From assembly GCF_016097555.1 (NCBI RefSeq), contig NC_054703.1, forward strand, positions 39,174,770-39,238,769: DNA of 64,000 nt. The letters run 5' to 3'. A model generated the notes under the pieces. The model did no database searches, was not told the origin of the DNA, and was given only the letters and a program-made list of their open reading frames with translations. Source of the DNA: Gigantopelta aegis. Its lineage: Eukaryota > Mollusca > Gastropoda > Neomphalida > Peltospiridae. The position numbers and the translations under genes are program-made. Positions 9,870 to 21,318 of the stretch are shown here, in pieces; the stretch's first letter is position 1, and each line of letters begins with the position of its first letter.

Positions 9870-11269
9870 TTTGAACGATGGTCTAAAGGTTTTAAAGTCC
9901 GATCTATATGTCCACGTGAGTGGCCTCGTTAAGGCCGTTAGGGTGCACAGCTTGTAGGGACGAGATGGGTTGCATCCCGTCAAAAAACAACCTAGATTGA
10001 CAGTCAATAGACGTTGAAGTAGTGCTGTGCTGTGCTGAAATACAGATCTTGAGAAGCCGGATCCGTCTGAACGAGAGAGCGAATCAGACTAGGGTATAGT
10101 CCAGTCGTCATGGGTTGGTATAGTGGTGCGGACGGGCCCGACTCCGGAGGATACGAGATGGTATCACAATAAAACAAAGTAAAGTCTAGAAAAGAGTAGT
10201 AGGGGCCGACCCCGCTTCATATTTCTTCTTAGAGTGGGGCGGTCAATCTTCTAGTGTTGCTAGGACAGGCTCGGACAAGCGGAGACTAAACGCGAACAAC
10301 CGTGGCGTTCTGCAGAATGGCCGTCATACGAGTCACGGAAAATACAAGTCAACATAGTTAGACGGAGAAATGACGTGGAGACAAGTAATCTCGCTAAAAA
10401 AGAATCCAACCTGGTGGTGCAGACTGTCGAAACGAGAAGCGTTCCAGCGTTCAAATCAGTTCCAATGGCCGCATACATCCCAGTAGAAAACTTCACTTCG
10501 TTGACAAAAACAACAAAAGTGAAGGATTCCCAAGTCGAGCAGCGAAAGCACGTGCAGTATGTACAAACACGTCTTACCGCGACGAGCTGCAGACTGGGAA
10601 TCATTGGGGCCATTAATTGAAAAGTTTCTTTGTCGATCTATGTTGATTTCTTACATGGTAGTTGTCAGTCGAGAGCACTCCCTAAAATTAATAGTCACAT
10701 TGTTGAATTTTTAACAGAATATATTTTGACACAGAAAGTGTATTGAACTGCATGGAGTAATTAAAGGTGGTGTGTAACCTTATGTGTGTTCCACTTCCAT
10801 AGCTTTAGCATGTCTAACTGTGATTTTGACCTATATACCAGTATGCGCCTAGCATTAATCTTATGTAGTTCTTAAAGAGACTGTCCGGAGTCTGTTGCCT
10901 AAGACGTTTGGGAATTATTTTAATAAATACAATTAAATTATGATTTTACATGCGGCTTCCTTTTTCAAATTTAATATTAATGTTGCTATATCTCGCAGGC
11001 CTTTCCCCAGGATCAGTTTAACACAAATCAAGCCAAAATAAGTGAGGTAGTGGGTTGGAAACAGTTAAGTGTTTAACGTCAATCCAACTAATCGTGTTTT
11101 CATTTTATTTTTAAATTAAAATTATTATATTATATTATTTATTTTATATTTATTTTTATTTAATTTTTATTATTTATTTTATTTTATTACTAGTATTATT
11201 ATTTTATGTTTATTCTGTCAGCATTATGTAAAGACCGGGCAGGGTTATCGTTGGGTGAAAATTAAAGGT
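9870..11269. other. Intergenic, no convincing gene
   Basis: The 81-residue plus-strand ORF (10375-10620) and the 117-residue minus-strand ORF (10260-10613) overlap each other and resemble nothing I know. About 9915-10180 contains phrases such as GTGAGTGGCCTCGTTAAGG and GGTTGGTATAGTGGTGCGG, which look like tRNA-derived SINE heads but are too decayed to call. 11100-11220 is an AT-rich TTTATTT tract. Confidence 0.5.
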
Positions 11270-11273
11270 GGAC

Positions 11274-11365
11274 GGCTAAGCGACTCCGACCCCCCCCCCC
11301 CCCCCCCAATTGATAAAGGTGGACGGCTGAGCGACTCCGACCCCCCCCCCCCCTCAATTGATAAA
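11274..11365. repeat. Tandem pair with poly-C runs
   Basis: AAAGGTGGACGGCT(A/G)AGCGACTCCGAC, a poly-C run and CAATTGATAAAGG occur twice in a row, with C runs of different length. Homopolymer length here is assembly-sensitive. Confidence 0.85.
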
Positions 11366-11469
11366 GGTCCGGTTTTCAGAGGTACATTTTGCACTATATA
11401 AAGAGTTTGTGACTCAATTATTCCTCCGCCGTTCAGTTTAGAGATGTTACCGATTTAGAGAAGTACACT

Positions 11470-11852
11470 TTAAAGGGACAATCCTGAGTTTGCTGCATTG
11501 TAAAATGTTTCCGACTAATAAAATATTTCTACAATTAAACTTACGAATTAAATACATTTTCGTGTTTAAAATATCAGTGTCTGTATATTCAATGTGTTTC
11601 TGCTCGTCTTAATATTTGTAAGAATACCAAACTGGATGTCGTCAATAATTTCGTACGTACGAAAAAAAATACATTTTAGGAAATAAAATGAAATGTAACC
11701 TAGTACAAATATTATAATGATCAGAAACACGTTTAATATACAGCCACTAATATTTTATGCAGAAAAAATACATTTAATATGTAATTACAATGGTTAAAAT
11801 GTCTCTGGTAGTCGTTAACATCTTAAAAATTGTAGCAAACTCGGGAAACATT
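11470..11852. mobile_element. Fold-back MITE centred on TCGTACGTACGA
   Basis: The left end TTAAAGGGACAATCCTGAGT...GCTGCATTG is the imperfect inverted repeat of the right end near 11820-11852 (...GTAGCAAACTCGGGAAACAT). The halves remain complementary down to a central palindrome TTTCGTACGTACGAAA at 11650-11664. A related element is at 62045-62722 and a truncated one at about 8515-8553. An isolated right-end-like motif CAGCAAACTCAGGACAGTC lies near 12055. No transposase; presumably mobilised in trans. Confidence 0.85.
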
Positions 11853-12092
11853 AATGACAAAAGATGGGTAAATCACGGGACCATGAAAAACTACCTGTTT
11901 TGAGAGAAATCCAGTTTACAGAGGATCCGGTCTTGAGGAGTTTTACTGTATTAAAAGATCAAATTAATCTTTACTTTTTCAGAAACATATTTAGTAAACA
12001 CCCAGCGATCAAATTAAAGCGTTTCAATTTGTCGACAAAACATAACGAAGGCAGCAAACTCAGGACAGTCTTATTTAAGAGTATTAACAAAT

Positions 12093-12733
<641 letters not shown>

Positions 12734-12994
12734 TAAATCGTAATTTAATATGACGGATAAGTGTAAAGAATGTTATGTTCAGTCGACGTATTTTCGTGAA
12801 GATCGTTTGGCTATCTTTTTGTAGCTTTCAGTTTATGGAGATATATATTCCGAAGTTTTTTATATGTCAAGTATATTAGTCCTGCAAATAGAGCCATAAA
12901 AGAGGCTTAGGTTTTGAGCAGGTGGTCACGGAAAGGTAACAGTCGTCCTCAGAACTAGAAATGATCATTGGGGTGTTGTGAGCATGAAACCACT

Positions 12995-13223
<229 letters not shown>

Positions 13224-13377
13224 GTCATTTATGTAACGACGCACTCAACATATTTTAATCTATGGTTATATGGTTATAGGGAGAGAGAGAGAGAAGAATA
13301 TGGTATGCATGCGATTGGTGGAGGTGTGACCCTCTGCACAACCCCAGCCCCACTTAAGGCTTCTTTTGTATATGGAG

Positions 13378-13530
13378 AGGGACGTAGCTCAGAAGTAAAG
13401 CGTTCGCTCATGGTAGGTCGACTGATGGATCCCACATTGTGGACCCATTGGGTTGTGTCTAGTTGCAGCCTGTGCACCACAACTGATGTATAAAGGCTGT
13501 GGTATGTGCTATCCTGTCCTGTCATTTTTC
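13378..13530 (+). mobile_element. Partial SINE (type 2 head)
   Basis: GGACGTAGCTCAGAAGTAAAGCGTTCGCTC (A-box region), GATGGATCCCAC (degenerate B box) and GTATGTGCTATCCTGTCCTGT match the head and middle of the type 2 SINE at 31591. The 3' tail is missing or unrecognisable. 13531-13975 holds nothing I recognise. Confidence 0.8.
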
Positions 13531-13975
13531 AAGATGGCATATGTTTCAGAATTTACCATTCATAACTCGGTGGCTGTTCCAGCTACGAATGTGTCTTTGG
13601 TGTGAAACCCTATGTTCCTGGGGTCAAAGAACATAAAAATAATATTTGTAAGATGATTTGGTTTACATTTTATGCAAATTAAATAATTGGCTATTTCCTG
13701 TGTCAAAATGTTGAAAAATGGCCCTACTGTTTTTTTCACCAGCTATATATCCGGTCCCATTTCCATCTCATCTGTGTTAATTACCTTACGAAATAAATCT
13801 ACTTTCCTCTAAAATAGCTTAAACGTTAGGGGTTGAAACAAAAGCCCATACACATGATACAGAATCACACAAAGAAAACAACTCACATTTGTTTGTAAGT
13901 AGATCCTGATCATGTGACGTTTGAGCATCCGCTCCTTGACGGGTCTGGATATCACTGTTTCTGTCTAATATTCAA

Positions 13976-14255
13976 CTGTGGCGATATTAATTGTTTTAGA
14001 AGGTCAACTGGACCGCGTAATAAGTACAGAAAATCATGCATACAAATAAGGCGGGGGGGGTGGGGGGGGGGATTTAGTTCAGTCAGTTGAGTCCTCGCCT
14101 GAGGTGCTTGCATCACAGGATCGAATCACCTCTGTGGATCTATTCAACTGACTGATTTTTTCTCTCGTTCCAACCAGTGCATCACAACTGGTCATAGGCC
14201 GTGTTATGTACGTTCCTGTCTGTGAGATAGTGCATATAAACGATATCTTGCTACT
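13976..14255 (+). mobile_element. LTR-head fragment plus left half of a SINE, upstream of the provirus
   Basis: 13976-14003 is 28 bp of LTR head (CTGTGGCGATATTAATTGTT...AAGG). It is followed by TCAACTGGACCGCG, a poly-G tract and, from 14072, a SINE with A-box-like TTAGTTCAGTCAGTTGAGTCC and B-box-like GGATCGAATCACC, ending at GCATATAAACGATATCTTGCTACT. The provirus begins at 14256, after the last five bases CTACT. The entire segment is repeated almost identically at 21007-21318, just before the 3' LTR. Confidence 0.85.
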
Positions 14256-15423
14256 TGTGACGGTACATGCTCTTAATTTCTTTTCGCCTGTGGCGATATT
14301 AATTGTTTTAGAAGGCCGTGTGCAGTTCCAATGCACTTAAGCCCAGATGGGCAACTTGTTGCGAAATACCTTTGCGCGACGGTCGTCTATTACACACCCA
14401 GCCAGGTGCGGAGGCCATGTGGCGAGTAGTTACGTAATACCTCCGCGAGTGCGGTTTTTACAATCGTGATTTGGCGACGATCGGCGTCAGCCAGTCTGAC
14501 GATCAGAGAAAAATATACCGACTCTGGTTGTGGTGGAAACTCACATGATAAGATTCGGTGCCGCGATGTACCCCCAGGCGATATTCGATTTATAATAAAT
14601 AGCTAGTGTTTTAGAGTTATGAGGAGAAGCAAAAAGGACGGCTCCCAGGTAACGTTAGTCCGTTTGGACTTTGGTAAATATATTATTTCTGTTCTGTTGT
14701 ATAACCTTGATGTGATTGATGTGACTTTAAATATTTTAATACTGTATTATACCAATATTATTTAGACAGTGTCTTCGGTCATCTGACGAAGTAAATCGTA
14801 GTCTTACTGTTCTATATTTATACGAGTATTTGGTAATATAAAGCTTAGCCAGTCATCCTAGAAGACCTAGGTAAACTGTAGGTTATTGTCTTATTGTGAT
14901 AGGTACCAGTATTAATTCTGTGTTACAAGGTTACTGAATGAGTAGTTAAGGGTTAATTAAAAATTAACCAGTTAGGAATAGAGCTGTAATTCCTTTATTA
15001 ATTAAGTTCCCCTGGAAGCGTTTCTCAATTTATCACACGTGTGGGTGTTGTGTCACGGTGAAGTGATTCGCATATTGTGTAAACTAGACACCTAGAGATT
15101 AACTAATTAAGTGATCAGTTCTGGGGTTGTTATTATTGTTGTTATTCAATTAACTACTGCGGCGGTACATTGGTCTGCGTAGTGTTAATACAGATTCCAA
15201 AGTGTATTGTGTTTTTTGGTTGTGTTTTTCTAGTGAACTAAAACGTGCTATAATAATATATAACTACTTTACATAATAAGATCGTATCTCTGATCATACC
15301 TAGAGACGAGCCACAGCGGGTATAACCGCCTGTTACAGAGAGATCTAATAGATATACAGTTAGGAGAGATGTTTTGATAATCGTGTTTTATTCAGTTACG
15401 GGTATTATAGTATCCCCGTGACA
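14256..15423 (+). repeat. 5' LTR of the Gmr1-like element
   Basis: Starts TGTGACGGTACATGC, ends CCCCGTGACA, 1168 bp. Very similar to the 3' LTR (1153 bp) and to the solo LTR (1152 bp). Differences from the 3' LTR are mostly 1-2 base indels in homopolymers plus scattered substitutions. It should hold the promoter and polyadenylation signal, but I cannot place them with confidence. Confidence 0.92.
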
Positions 15424-15435
15424 GGAGTAGAAAAT

Positions 15436-15454
15436 TGGGGCGCTCGTCCCGGAT
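15436..15454 (+). promoter_or_regulatory. Primer binding site, tRNA-Pro-like
   Basis: TGGGGCGCTCGTCCCGGAT, 12 bases after the LTR, resembles the well-known tRNA-Pro primer site TGGGGGCTCGTCCGGGAT with small indels. It would prime minus-strand DNA synthesis. The tRNA identity is inference. Confidence 0.7.
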
Positions 15455-15769
15455 CTGAAACGGAAATTAATTAATAATAAGTGCGTCATATCTAAACATG
15501 GATAAGAATTTGCTGGATAGGCCTACGCTCAGTGTAGTGGAGATTAAGCGAGCACGTAAGGTCGAATTAGTTGAAATCGCGGTGAGCGAGAAATTGATTT
15601 AACATCAGCTAAAACCTTAGGACATATAAGGACAATTATTATCCAGGAAGTTTTTGGAGATAGTACTGTTATGGAGAAAGTGAGATTGTTCCCGAGAAAG
15701 ATATAATGACTTGAGTATGGAACAACAGTTAGCTTTTAAAAAAGCTTGAGTACGAAAGAGAAGAAACGT

Positions 15770-16061
15770 GCATTAGATATAGAGAGAGTAGAGAGAGAGA
15801 GAGTGAGAGAGAAATAGAAGAAGAGATAGAGAGAGAGAGAGAGAGAGAGCAAGAAGAGCCTGGATATAGAGAAAAAGGAGAGATATAGATAGAGCAACGA
15901 GAGAGATAGAAAGTATGAATACGAGAAGAGAGATAGAGAAGAAATAAGATAGATCGAGACAGAGAATGAGAGAGAGATCAGAGATAGAGAAAGAGTTAGA
16001 GGGATAGAGTAAAAAAGAAAATAGAAGATATATATAGAATAAAGATAGACAATAGAGAGAG

Positions 16062-16100
<39 letters not shown>

Positions 16101-16350
16101 TAGAGAGAAGAGAAGAGATAGCGAGAGAGAAGAGAGAGATAGATGAGAGAGAATAGATGCATAATAGAGTAATGATATTCTAGATCTCCTTGTAATTATG
16201 ATATAAGTCTTATCTTAGAGCTCGATCTCGAGAGAGAGATATATCATTACCAGGAGTATAGATCTCTCCAGAGAGATGACGGGCCCTGATAGAGATAGAG
16301 AGATAATGGAGATCTAAGAGATCGGAGAGAGAGAGAGATAGATGATAGAG
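15770..16350. repeat. GA-rich degenerate tract inside gag
   Basis: AGAGAGAGATAGAGAGA-type sequence with many interruptions. It probably began as an Arg/Glu-rich coding segment of gag and expanded by slippage. The minus-strand ORF 15773-16162 (Ser/Leu) is an artefact. Confidence 0.8.
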
Positions 16351-16439
16351 AGAATTCCAGTTAGCAAAATTAAAAGCGAGTGGAACCTAGTTATCAGTTG
16401 AATACGTGAAATTAGACAAATTGAGAAAACTCATCAAAA

Positions 16440-16690
16440 AGGCTTATATGTTCATTGTGGTCAGGCTGACTTATTGATAAGCTGGGCTTGTTTCCCATCA
16501 GGTAGAGTCACCGATGTAAATTTTACAGAACATTAAAATGGATATGTTCCGTACGTTAGTAGATGAAATGATCGTGATGCAAAAAGATATGGCTCTAGTG
16601 CAGATCATTGCCTGTATTTGATTACCAGGAGGTAAAATATGTTCTTCCAACTTTTTTGGTTCTATACAACAGGGGGAATAGAAGCTAAGC
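16440..16690 (+). repeat. Degenerate partial duplication of gag
   Basis: TTTCCCATCAGGTAGAGTCA...TTACAGAACATTAAAATGGA and GATCGTGATGCAAAAAGATA mirror 16940-17060 of the intact gag region, and CTATACAACAGGGGG mirrors 17130-17160. So a piece of gag was duplicated upstream and has decayed. Confidence 0.7.
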
Positions 16691-17576
16691 ACTAAATTGG
16701 CCGCAGTCCTAATGGGACATTGTTATCCGTTTCTAAGTTTAAACGGGAAGGCTAGTGTAGCTTTATAATTCAATGGTGATGAGCGAGCAAGTCAGTACGA
16801 CCTAGTTAAGGCAGCAGTGTTGAGGGCGTATGAAATACGACCTGAGGATTATCGTTTACGGTATAGCAAGTTGAGAAAAACGCAGAGTCAGTCTTATACT
16901 GAGTTTGTGGCTAAGAAGGCAGGGATGTTTGATAAATGGGTTGTTTCTCATCAGGTAGAGTCATATACCGAGTTACGGGAGTTGTTGATCTTACAGGACA
17001 TTAAAAATGGATTACCAGTTAGCTTACGTATTCATTTAGAGGATCGTGATGTCAAAAAGATAGAGGAGGCAGGCATAGTGGCAGATGACTACGTGTTAAT
17101 ACACAGGGCTCAGGCAGTACAGGGTAGCTCTATACAACAGGGTAGCTCTATACAACAGGGTGATAAGAAGAAATTTCAGCCAGGTTTTTCCCGGGAAAGT
17201 AACTATCGGGGAGAGTCATCTAGTTGGTCAGCTAGTCAGGCAAGGAATGCACCTGGTGGGCAAAGTAAGGATAAGCCTGCATTATCAGCCAATGCACGAA
17301 CTTTTCGTCCACATTGCAGTTACTGTAAAAAGGATAACCATCTTGTCGGGGACTGTTTTAAAAGGAAACGCGATAATGCGCACGTGGTCGGTTTAGTGAG
17401 GTCAGCTCCGTTAACGAGAGAGTTAATGGTTAGTCCCATGGCAGAAAAAGTAAACCCGTATGTGTCCACTGGTATGGTTTGTGATGTGAAACAAGAATTG
17501 AGTCCTAAGGCAATATCAATCTATAGAAATACCGGGTGTAGTCAGAGTCTGATCACGCAAGAGTTTTTTTAGCTGG

Positions 17577-18541
17577 TATTGAGAATTCAGATACAGGACG
17601 TAGTTTGGCTTTAACCTCGGTTACTGGAGAAAATATGGTTGTTAGGTTTACATAAGTTTTTTCTTGTGTTCGAAAGTTTGTGACGGGGACCAGTCATTAT
17701 GGGTGTTGTGAAGGACTTGCCTTTTGAAAACATAGGAGTTTTGTTGGGTAATGATTTGACTAGTCAATGTTGTCAGCCGCAATGTGACCAATTGTTAATT
17801 GAAGACACCCCTTTACCCATAGAAGAGTGTGAGGTTGATGAGACTAGATATCCTGCGTGTGTAATGACTAGGGCTATGGCCAGTAGGTTAGCACGAGACC
17901 CAGAGGATATTTGTGATTTGTCTGATACGTGTGTGAGCCATGAAATTGGAGTGGATGAGGTTATCAGTAAAATGGTAGATAAGTCAACTTTGGAATTAAA
18001 TGTGGTGGAACCTGTTGATCTCCCGCAGAGGGGAAATGAACCAGTTGTGTTTGATAGGGGGGACTTACCTTGTAATAGACAAGAGTTAATCCTAGAGCAG
18101 GGGGCTGATCCAAGTTTGTTGGCAGCTCGCACTACATTGTTAACTGAGGGTGAGATGGAGGATCAGATGTCAGGGTATTATATGGACATCGGAGTGTTAA
18201 TGAATAAGAGTGTGGAAAAGGTTGTGCCTGATAGTGAGGAATGTGTGACAAGATGTAGAATTGTGGTGCCCTCTAAGTACCGTCCGTCATTGTTATTGTT
18301 AGCACATGAGGACGTGTTTGCTGGCCACATAGGGCGGAGTAAAACTCATAGTAAACTTGCCTCAGAGTTTTATTGGAAGGGAATGTTTGCAGATGTCAGT
18401 AAGCATTGTATGTCATGTCATGTGTGTCAGGTTGTGGGCAAACCAAATCAGCTAATTCCTCCCTATCCCCTGCAGAAGGTTCCCATAGTTGGGGAAGCTT
18501 TTTCAAAAGTGTTGATAGATGTTTTCCAGAGGCGATTCCCT
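17577..18541 (+). pseudogene. Protease remainder, linker and integrase zinc-binding domain
   Basis: The ORF from 17699 begins with the protease C-terminal part (FENIGVLLGNDL, an ILG-type motif). A long acidic linker follows, then RIVVPSKYRPSLLLLAHEDVFAGHIGR and SKLASEFYWKGMFADVSKHC...CHVCQ, the His-His-Cys-Cys (H2C2) zinc domain of integrases. It reads to VLID and then changes frame: the first catalytic region is cut by a deletion at about 18515-18520. 17577-17698 is open only in pieces. The integrase inserts the cDNA into the host genome. Confidence 0.85.
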
Positions 18542-19840
18542 TAAGGAAGGTTACTGCGTCTGTTGTAGCTAGTGCGCTGCTTAAGTACTTCACGTACACG
18601 GGTTTACCAGGTGAAATTCAAAGCGACCGGGGTACGAACTTTATGATCAAGTTAATCCAGCAAGTACTGTCTATGTTAGATATACGACAGATTCGTTCTG
18701 CTGCATTCCACCCTGAGAGCCAGGGCGCCATAGAACGTTTCCACCAGAGCATGAAAAGTATGCTCCGCTGCCATTGTTTCGACAATGGTACTGACTGGGA
18801 CCAGTCAATTCCTTTCGTGCTGTTCGCAGCACGGGATGCTAAGCAAGAATCCTTAGGATTCACCCCATTTGAGTTGGTCTATGGGCATTCAGCCCGAGGC
18901 CCTCTCAGATTGGTAAAAGATAGTTGGTTAGACAAGGATAATGCCGAAAACCTGCTGATTTATGTAGGGAGAGTTAGAGATAGGTTGTGGCAGGCGACCA
19001 AACTGGCTAGGAAGCATCTGAGCTATGCTCAGAGCAAAATAAAATCAGTGTTTGATAGGAAGGCTAAGAGTAGGGAATTTAAACCAGGGGATAAAGTGCT
19101 GTTATACCTTCCCATTAAACGGGGTTCATTACAGAACAGGTATTTCGGTCCCTATGTTGTGCACAAACGGGTTAATGAGACAGGGTATGTGATAAACACT
19201 CCTGATAGGGTTAGGAAAAGTAGGTATTGTCACATCAATTTGCTAAAAGGTTATTTTGACAGACTGCCGATAGTTCCAGTGTTGCCTGTCCAAATTGAGA
19301 GTCACTCAACTTCCTGTGATGACGTCAAGACTGCAGAGATTAAGTTAACCAACAGCCAGGTTCTAGCAGACTTGAGTTCTTATCTACAGCACCTTGACAG
19401 CACCCAGCGAGCAAAGTTGACCACGTTGATACAAGACAATGTTTCCATTTGCCAGGACTTTCCAACGGTTACCAATACCTTAATCCAGGATGTGCGCTTG
19501 GAACCCAACGCTACACCGGTTCGACAGCATTCCTATCGGATAAATCCTGTAAAACGTGCGGCACTAAAAAAGGAGACAGATTACATGTTGGAACACGACA
19601 TTCTGGAACCATCAAACAGTCAGTGGGCATCACCTGTTATTCTGATTCAAAAGGGAGATAACAGTTTACGGGTGTGCGCTGACCTACGTCGCGTGAATCA
19701 ACTCATTAAGGCAGATGCCTACCCTCTACCCCGTCTTGACGATTGCATCGACCAAGTTGGACACGCGCAATACATCACCAAATTGGACCTACTGAAGGGT
19801 TTTTATGCCATTCCGTTAACGGAGGAAGCTAGGACATTCT
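18515..19840 (+). pseudogene. Integrase core and C-terminus, then RT N-terminal half
   Basis: Resumes at CFPEAIPLRKVTASVVA, then QSDRGTNFM (second catalytic Asp), FHPESQGAIERFHQ (catalytic Glu) and the C-terminal GPY/F module (KPGDKVLLYLP...YFGPYVVHKR). Without a stop the ORF passes into RT: VRQHSYRINPVKRAALKKE, ILEPSNSQWASPVILIQK, VCADLRRVNQLIKADAYPLPR, ITKLDLLKGFYAIPL. IN and RT are thus fused in the order IN-RT. The segment around the first catalytic Asp of IN, about 25 codons by comparison with the family, is missing. A frameshift near 19840 ends the reading. Confidence 0.9.
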
Positions 19841-20756
19841 GGCGATCATCACCTCTTCCAATTCCGAGTGATGCCGTTTGGTTTGAAGACTGCCCCTGCT
19901 GCCTTTCAAAGGATGATGAACCAGGTGTTATCAGACCTAGAAAACGAGAGTGTATATTTGGACGATGTGGTGTTAGCCACCGACACTTGGGATGAACATT
20001 TAACCGGGCTACAACAAATATTCAGTCGCCTACAGAAAGCTAACTTGACTGTGAACCTGGGCAAATGTGAATTCGTGAAAGCTTCAGTGACTTACTTAGG
20101 TCATACTGGCGGACATGGTTGCGTCGCCCCACTGCAGGCCAAGACACTAAGCATCAGCCAGTACCCTGCACCGACCAACCGTCGTGAAGTTCGCCAGTTC
20201 CTTGGTATGGCCGGTTATTATCGTCGTTTCTGTGCTAAATTTGCGACGGTAGCGGCTCCCATCACATCGCTGCTAAAGAAGGAAACGAAGTTCCAGTGGT
20301 CAGATGAATGCGAGAAGTCATTCAACCGTCTCAAGCAGATGCTCTCCTCGTCTCCCGTGATGGCAGCACCAGACTACCGAATGCCTTTCAAGCTAGCTGT
20401 GGATGCCAGTGACGTGGGAACTGGAGCTGTGCTGTTCCAGGAAGACGAAAATGGACTGGACCATCCTGTAAGCTTCTTCTCCAAAAAGTTTGACAAACAC
20501 CAGGTGAACTATTCCACTATAGAGAAGGAAGCTTTGGCCATGGTACAAGCTCTGAAGCATTTTCAGATCTACGTGAAATCGGCAGTGCATCAAGTGGTGG
20601 TCTTTACTGATCATAATCTGCTTACCTTCATTCACAGAATGAAAGCCACCAACCAGAGTTTTGAGGTGGAGTCTTCTTCTGCAAGAATACCCAATTACCA
20701 TTGAACATATCAAGGGCACACCCAATGTAATCGCTGATGCCCTGTCCCGAAGTTGA
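19841..20756 (+). pseudogene. RT C-terminal half and RNase H
   Basis: LFQFRVMPFGLKTAPAAFQR, the catalytic ESVYLDDVVLA, LNLGKCEF-type and FLGMAGYYRRFCAKFA blocks are standard Ty3/gypsy RT. RNase H follows with FKLAVDASDVGTGAVLFQE, YSTIEKEALAMVQAL and VVFTDHNLLTF. A frameshift near 20661 moves the last part (EHIKGTPNVIADALSR, with the final catalytic Asp) into another frame that ends with TGA at 20754-20756. All RT and RNase H catalytic acids look intact. Confidence 0.92.
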
Positions 20757-20962
20757 ACGGTATGATAATGTGTTGACATTCTTGATTTCTGTTTTCTTTA
20801 TATATATTTTATTTGTATACCAGGGACTCAGAGACTCAGTGTGATTACTGGTAGTCACCTTATTATTACTTGTGTTATAAATGCCCGGATGCGTCGGTTA
20901 ACGCACTTTTGTTTTAATGTAGTATATTTCCCTATTCCTAGAGTAGGGGAAATATCCTTTTT

Positions 20963-20972
20963 GAGGAGGGGG
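20963..20972 (+). promoter_or_regulatory. Polypurine tract
   Basis: GAGGAGGGGG, two bases before TGTGACGATACATGC at 20975. This is the plus-strand primer of LTR elements and fixes 20975 as the original start of the 3' LTR. Confidence 0.8.
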
Positions 20973-20974
20973 TG

Positions 20975-21082
20975 TGTGACGATACATGCTCTTAATTTCT
21001 TTTCGCCTGTGGCGATATTAATTGTTTTAGAAGGTCAACTGGACCGCGTAATAAGTACAGAAAATCATGCATACAAATAAGG

Positions 21083-21136
<54 letters not shown>

Positions 21137-21318
21137 TTTAGTTCAGTCAGTTGAGTCCTCGCCTGAGGTGCTTGCATCACAGGATCGAATCACCTCTGTG
21201 GATCTATTCAACTGACTGATTTTTTTCTCATTCCAACCAGTGCATCACAACTGGTCATAGGCCGTGTTATGTACGTTCCTGTCTGTGAGATAGTGCATAT
21301 AAAAGATACCTTGCTACT
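20975..21318 (+). repeat. Truncated 3' LTR head joined to a copy of the upstream flank
   Basis: 20975-21034 is the first 60 bp of an LTR, correctly placed after the polypurine tract. At 21035 it switches into TCAACTGGACCGCG..., a poly-G run of 52 (21084-21135) and the SINE left half ending CTACT at 21318. This is the same sequence that lies upstream of the 5' LTR at 14004-14255. The shared 28 bp (CTGTGGCGATATTAATTGTT...AAGG) is the probable crossover point. See findings. Confidence 0.85.

Larger units (their letters stand above)
4778..9870 (+). repeat. Long dispersed duplication, copy 1
   Basis: The CA array plus 5278-5339, and then 6890 to about 9870, are collinear with 60574-64000. Shared landmarks in order are the CA array, the AATAATAACACAAATAGTTC stretch, the minisatellite, the ACAACCGGTTCCGGGT stretch, the GGACGGGACAGTTGC stretch, a G-rich tract and GGATCGGACTACTTAAT. 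Copy 1 holds an extra 1.55 kb (5340-6889) absent from copy 2, and lacks most of a fold-back element that copy 2 carries. No long ORF with protein-like composition is shared, so the block is a non-autonomous element or a segmental duplication. Confidence 0.85.
15498..17572 (+). pseudogene. gag of the Gmr1-like element, interrupted
   Basis: An ATG at 15498 opens a 34-codon ORF beginning MDKNLLDRPTLS. Coding then decays through a GA-rich stretch (15770-16350) and resumes clearly at 16800-17572: a helical capsid-like region (RPEDYRLRYSKLRK...YTEFVAKK...LLILQDIKNGLPVSLR) and a CCHC zinc knuckle at residues 167-180 of the ORF starting at 16817 (C-X2-C-X4-H-X4-C), which binds RNA. Near its end comes YRNTGCSQSLI, the protease active site with Asn where Asp is expected. 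The start at 16817 is not a true start, because homology to gag extends upstream. Confidence 0.85.

Noticed and set aside
10260..10620. Overlapping plus and minus ORFs of 81 and 117 residues
   Set aside because: They share the same sequence on opposite strands and neither shows a recognisable motif.
17773..18132. 119-residue minus-strand ORF in the provirus (also 20393-20779 and 18618-18863)
   Set aside because: Antisense of pol; no domain.
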